From assembly GCA_029747015.1 (NCBI GenBank), contig JAKOGI010001183.1, positions 179,501-243,500 on the forward strand: 64,000 nucleotides of DNA, in the 5' to 3' direction. This DNA is from Carnegiea gigantea. Taxonomy: Eukaryota > Streptophyta > Magnoliopsida > Caryophyllales > Cactaceae. Positions 59,869 to 64,000 of the stretch are shown here, one piece after another. Position numbers and translations under genes: made by a program. The notes below the pieces were generated by a model. It searched no databases, had not been told where the DNA came from, and saw only the letters and a program-made list of their open reading frames with translations. How positions within the stretch are numbered: the stretch's first letter is position 1; each line of letters begins with the position of its first letter.

Positions 59869-61236
59869 TGTTGCAAGAAAAAGTTTTAATATTTATAAAC
59901 CCCAAGTGCAAGGTGTATCGTTGAGTACTTGGGGTGTCGTCCGCAGGGAATTGTGTTTTCAACTACCAGAGCTAACTAAAGCGTCTCAAGCTAGGCAGGA
60001 TCGAAGGGTGAAAAGGGGGAACTAAACTACGTTATAAACACAGAAACAAACGACTTGGAGTTGTGATTTTACCAATGGATAAACTAACTAACCAAGATGA
60101 GTCCTAACCTACCCAAACCACACTACGAACTAGAGATGGTCGGTTGCATCATCAAAGACCACCCAAGCCCTCTCTCAAGGGTCATGAGCTAGTCTAACTC
60201 GCGTAACCACCTACTTTCGTGGGGTTAGTCGAATTAGACCACAAAACTAGCAACCCCAGACCTAGCTCAATTCGGATACTACTTTCGTGTCCCGAACTCG
60301 GCTATTTCCCTCTCCCACACTAGCAAATTGACCTCACCTCTCAGCATAAGTCAATCGCCCAAAAATATGGATGAAAACCCTCTCAGGCATTTCATCGAAC
60401 ACTTGGCGGGCGTGAAGGAAAACTCTAGGTTCTAGGCATAGATTGGGTTTGGTTAGGCCAATTACAAGATTAATTAGCCATCCAGAGGCTAATCACAATC
60501 CAAGCCAACACAATCTACCACTAAACATCAAAAACGAATGAAAACCTAAACTAACAAATAAGAACATGAACATGAAGAACGAAACAAAGGCAATGAAATA
60601 AAACGAATCTAAACAGCTAAATAACATGAATTAACGACAAAAACTAAACATATAAACCAAACAAAGCAATTACAAGAATTAAAACAACAAAATATAAATA
60701 AGAACAACGATGAAATAAAAAGAGAAAGAAGAGGGAAACTTATGCTTGAATTGATTGTAGAACTTGAAATCCATAAGCTTGAATCCCAAAATACCAACTA
60801 CAATCCTAATCTAATTCTCCTATTTGGGGTTTTTATTGGATAAATCTAACCTAAACTAACCTAGAAAAGTAGAAGAGAGAGCCCCCGAACAACGTCGAGA
60901 AAAGAGGATTAAATAGAAGACAAGGCGGACCGCGAATAACCGAAGGAAACCAGGGGAGGCACGACCGTGCCACGTGGCACGGGGTGGCCGTGCCACCTTG
61001 CTGGCCGGCTGCCCCGGCTGGCTCCCGTTTTTCCGTTTTTTCGCCTGTTTCGATCCTTTTTCGCCCTTTTTCGCGGGATTTACTTGATTCAACTTATTAC
61101 CTGCAAGAATAAACAAAACAAGTAAAAATCTCAAAGAAAACTTAATAAAACAAGAAAAACTCTAAAGATTACGTTATTATAAGAGCTAAGATTAGGTGAA
61201 AAGGGCACGTAAAATGCGACAAATTATCGCCTAACA
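59869..61236 (-). repeat. NA LTR, middle copy
   Basis: 1368 bp, TGTTGCAAG...GCCTAACA. It serves as 5' LTR for 55497-61236 and as 3' LTR for the second unit. No target duplication separates the units, so they were not inserted independently. Confidence 0.93.
60958..60997. promoter_or_regulatory. Palindromic GGCACG/CGTGCC array in middle NA LTR
   Basis: GGCACGACCGTGCCACGTGG followed by CACGGGGTGGCCGTGCCACC: 40 bp with a perfect CCACGTGG core. It is shorter than the left LTR's array, so the repeat number varies between copies of one family. Confidence 0.75.
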
Positions 61237-62684
61237 AATACCCCCACACCTATCTTTTGCTCGTCCTCGAGCAAAACAAAAGAAAAACTAATCTGGAAAC
61301 CTAACTCACTTTCGCAGGAATCGCGATTGCATTTAGCGTATGCAATAAGCCCTTTAAACCCCTTGGTTACCCCAAGTGGACGAGTAAGGTCTCGTGAGGG
61401 TTTGCAGAAGATATACCCACAAAATCTCAAAAAGGAAAAACAAAGAAAAGAAAAACAAAAATCGAAAAATAAAAATGACAAAACACAATATATACATCAG
61501 GGTAAACTGTACACGATCGAATCAGCCAAAACCCCCTAGTAGCTCAAGTGTCAGCCTGTACACAAGCACTATATGCATTTCAGGGCACATCATCCCAAAG
61601 AATGGCATCCAGACATCAACTTTTCACCCCACGCCGCATGAAAATAATGAATCCATCCTGGTGCCTGTGTGCAAGTGTATCATCATCCTAAAACTAAGCC
61701 TACCAAAATCAAACTCAACCCCACGCAGCTGACACAAGCTACCTTTTTGAATGGCTAGCATGGAAAGCAAGCTTCCCCAGTAGCAGTATTGTCTCAAAGG
61801 GTAACACCCAGTAGCGCATGCCTCAAAGGGGTACTTGTCATTTCCAACTCTTTTCTTCCCCACTTTCTTTTCTTTCCATTATTATTTTTTTTTTATTAGA
61901 AACTCATGTCACGCCTCAAAGGGATACACCCAATAGCGCTTGAATTTGTTTGTTTTTGCTTTTGTTTTGGAAAAAGAAAGGGGGGTGCCAGCACATATAA
62001 AGGGAACTGTGCAGTAGACAATAGGAGAGTCGATCGTGGAAGACTAAGAATTCAGGATGATGACAATACATGAATTCAGGACTGGATTGCAAAATTACGA
62101 TGGACTGTTGGGGTTAGAACTGAGGTCTAAAACGACAGATTGGGGATGAATATCTATCATGCACATTATACATATATACGAGCTAATAGTCAAGGTACCG
62201 GAGATCAAGGCTGATCAAAATAGTACAAAACTCCCCTAAATTCAAAAGAAAAAGAAAAATTTATACAAAAAGGAGAAAAATTGCAAAATTTACACACAAA
62301 TGAAAAATTTTCACAAAAATAAAAAGAAAAGAGGAGATGACCCACCCCCACACCGAAATCTCACAATGTCCTCATTGGGAAACATGAGTCATCACCAACA
62401 CACAAAAATAAAGAAAACAAAATCAAACACAAGACATACAAAATCGATAAATATATACACAAGCTAACACACTCTCCCAAAAACGCAATCTCGCCCAATC
62501 AAAAACAAGATCACACATATATACCAAACTAGCACCCCCAACAAGAAATATATACCAATCCAACAACACCACCAATCACAACACAATAAAAATCCACAAA
62601 AACACAAAAATGGTGATCATAGCCAACAACGGCTCAACAACATCTAAATTTCACCACAAGATGATCACCAATAAAAACACAATC
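61237..62684 (-). other. NA PPT and 3' internal non-coding region, unit 2
   Basis: Near-identical to 56883-58275, including PPT, inverted repeat and repeat block. The middle LTR plus this PPT form a complete 3' end. Confidence 0.75.
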
Positions 62685-63980
62685 CTAATATTCACAACTA
62701 AAGAAAAACAAAAAGAAAGAAAAGAAAAATAAAAAAGAAGGGGGGAGACTGAGGACGATTATACCAGGTCGGGTACTGAATGTACCCAAACTATTCCATG
62801 ATGACTTAAGGAGCATCAGCCACTCCTTGCCGCTCAAGATGCGAGTCGTCAGCTCGGATGCAGTCAAAGCTCGTAGGAGCTTATCATGCATTGCTGCATA
62901 CAGCTCAGAATGGTGTGAGTAAGGGAACACTGGTAAAGATGGAGCAAACAAAGTTAGTGCCCTCTTAAACTCACCAAATACCTGTGAGAAATCAGCAGAA
63001 AAATCAAATGCAATAGTCAACGCGATTTCTCCAGGCATGCCCTCTAGGTACGGACGAGAAGGATCAAGGAGGGGGTCATACCCTCTAAAAGTACCTAGAG
63101 ACTTACGGCAGGCAGCCTCATTCCCCTCAAGTATCACAAGAGGATCGATAAGCGATAAATCACAACACTTAGGGGAATGGGAGGGTGGTGAACATGAATA
63201 GGAAGCATGGGATGTATCAAGAGAGGTGGGGGATATATTATCAATAAAATCAGGACTAGTTGGCCCTGCAACCACAACATCCATGCATGAAGTCCCTGTG
63301 GGAGTCCCATAAAAAGTATGCACCTCAATAGAAAACATTGTCGGACTCAGACCAAGTATCATCCTCCTCAACACTAGCGCTAACGCCAAAGGTCTCACCT
63401 ACCTCGAACTCCGTCGACTGAGCTAAAGGGAAGGTGTATCAGGAAAGGTCATGATAAGCGCAGTGTTGTCCCAAAGGGTATTAGGAAAGGATGAAGCAAC
63501 AGTGAGTGAAGTGGTCAAGGGAGGGTCAAGTACGTCCTCTAGTCCGGACTGTAGAGGAGGAAAAGACGCACCATCATCACACAGATTGACATCAAGTCTA
63601 GGAGCACTAGAACTAGGGTCAGTCTCGGGTGATAGGTCATACTCTCGCATTTTATTAACAAATTCAGCAAACTTAACTTGTTGCCTATTCATTGTCTCTA
63701 TCATATTGCTAAGTCTAGCAAAGCCTTCATTAGAAATATAATAGGGACAAGAATTACTGACGTGGTCAGAACAATGGCAAATTTCGCACACAGGAGGGGC
63801 ATAATTATGGATACAAGGGGGTGGGGTACAAGAATCAGAACAACTAGTTTCAAATTCATAAGTATCCCAAGCCAACCACTCAAGTAATTCCCAAGCTTCA
63901 TCAACATTTCGAGCATAGAAATCCCAAAGCTCCAAAAGAGCATGGGTCTCACAATTCACACCCTCATCAACAACATGCAA
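62685..63980 (-). pseudogene. NA gag-derived protein, unit 2, two frameshifts, 5' end near window edge
   Basis: Same protein as at 58276-59745. A missing G near 63426 shifts the frame after FPDTPS; an extra A near 63331 restores it before IEVHTFYG, so about 30 residues are out of frame in between. The knuckle (CEICHCSDHVSNSC) and the conserved C-terminal region remain. The true start would lie beyond position 64000. About ten amino-acid changes distinguish it from unit 1. Confidence 0.8.
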
Positions 63981-64000
63981 TATTTCCCATTTCCCATATA

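Larger units (their letters stand above)
55497..64000 (-). mobile_element. NA: non-autonomous Gypsy family in tandem LTR-internal-LTR-internal array
   Basis: LTR (55497-56882), internal (56883-59868), LTR (59869-61236), second internal (61237 to the window edge). The two internal regions are nearly identical and in the same orientation (minus). The left flank CAATA (55492-55496) is the expected target duplication; its partner must lie beyond 64000. tRNA-Asp primer site and PPT define orientation. The only gene is gag-derived; protease, RT, RNase H and integrase are absent. The middle LTR is shared by both units, the product expected from unequal recombination between LTRs. Confidence 0.88.

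Overview
The window looks like nuclear DNA of a flowering plant, most likely intergenic heterochromatin. The evidence is the repeat content: Tork/Tnt1-like Copia, Athila-type Gypsy primed by tRNA-Asp, an RTE-type LINE, CACTA and hAT DNA transposons, a tRNA-derived SINE and a MITE, all AT-rich and nested in one another. I recognise no host protein gene, rRNA or tRNA gene. The species cannot be named from this sequence.

Layout. 1-3770 is AT-rich DNA with a 395-bp-period duplication and a decayed tandem repeat (period about 250-275 bp), the latter broken by a MITE. 3771-9144 is a complete, young Copia element (minus strand) with one open 1340-aa gag-pol frame; it lies inside the tandem repeat. 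10398-16837 is a gag-protease-only Gypsy element (TG1, plus strand) whose 5' LTR carries a clean 962-bp deletion. 17431-37106 and 37107-52439 are two tandem copies of an older segment. Copy 1 holds a LINE-containing insertion, a 13-kb decayed Athila-type Gypsy (GY, minus strand) with a CACTA inside its leader, and a hAT-like element. Copy 2 holds a second gag-protease element (TG2, plus strand), a SINE and a truncated Copia. Each insertion is missing from the other copy, so most insertion sites are documented by a paralogous empty site. From 52472 a decayed LTR with adjoining non-coding DNA is invaded by a non-autonomous Gypsy family (NA, minus strand) arranged LTR-internal-LTR-internal and running off the right edge.

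How the parts relate. TG1 and TG2 carry gag and protease but no reverse transcriptase, and NA carries only a gag-derived protein with a zinc knuckle, so all three would need enzymes from another element. NA and the autonomous-type GY share their 3' internal sequence, PPT-proximal motif and tRNA-Asp primer site, which makes GY-like elements the natural partner. The most striking unexplained signal is a GC-rich palindromic array built on GGCACGRCCGTGCC with CACGTG cores. It sits in the LTRs of the Copia, TG and NA families, which are otherwise unrelated in sequence. Two in-frame stop codons are also shared by the diverged TG1 and TG2 copies.

All alignments and identity figures were made by eye and are approximate.
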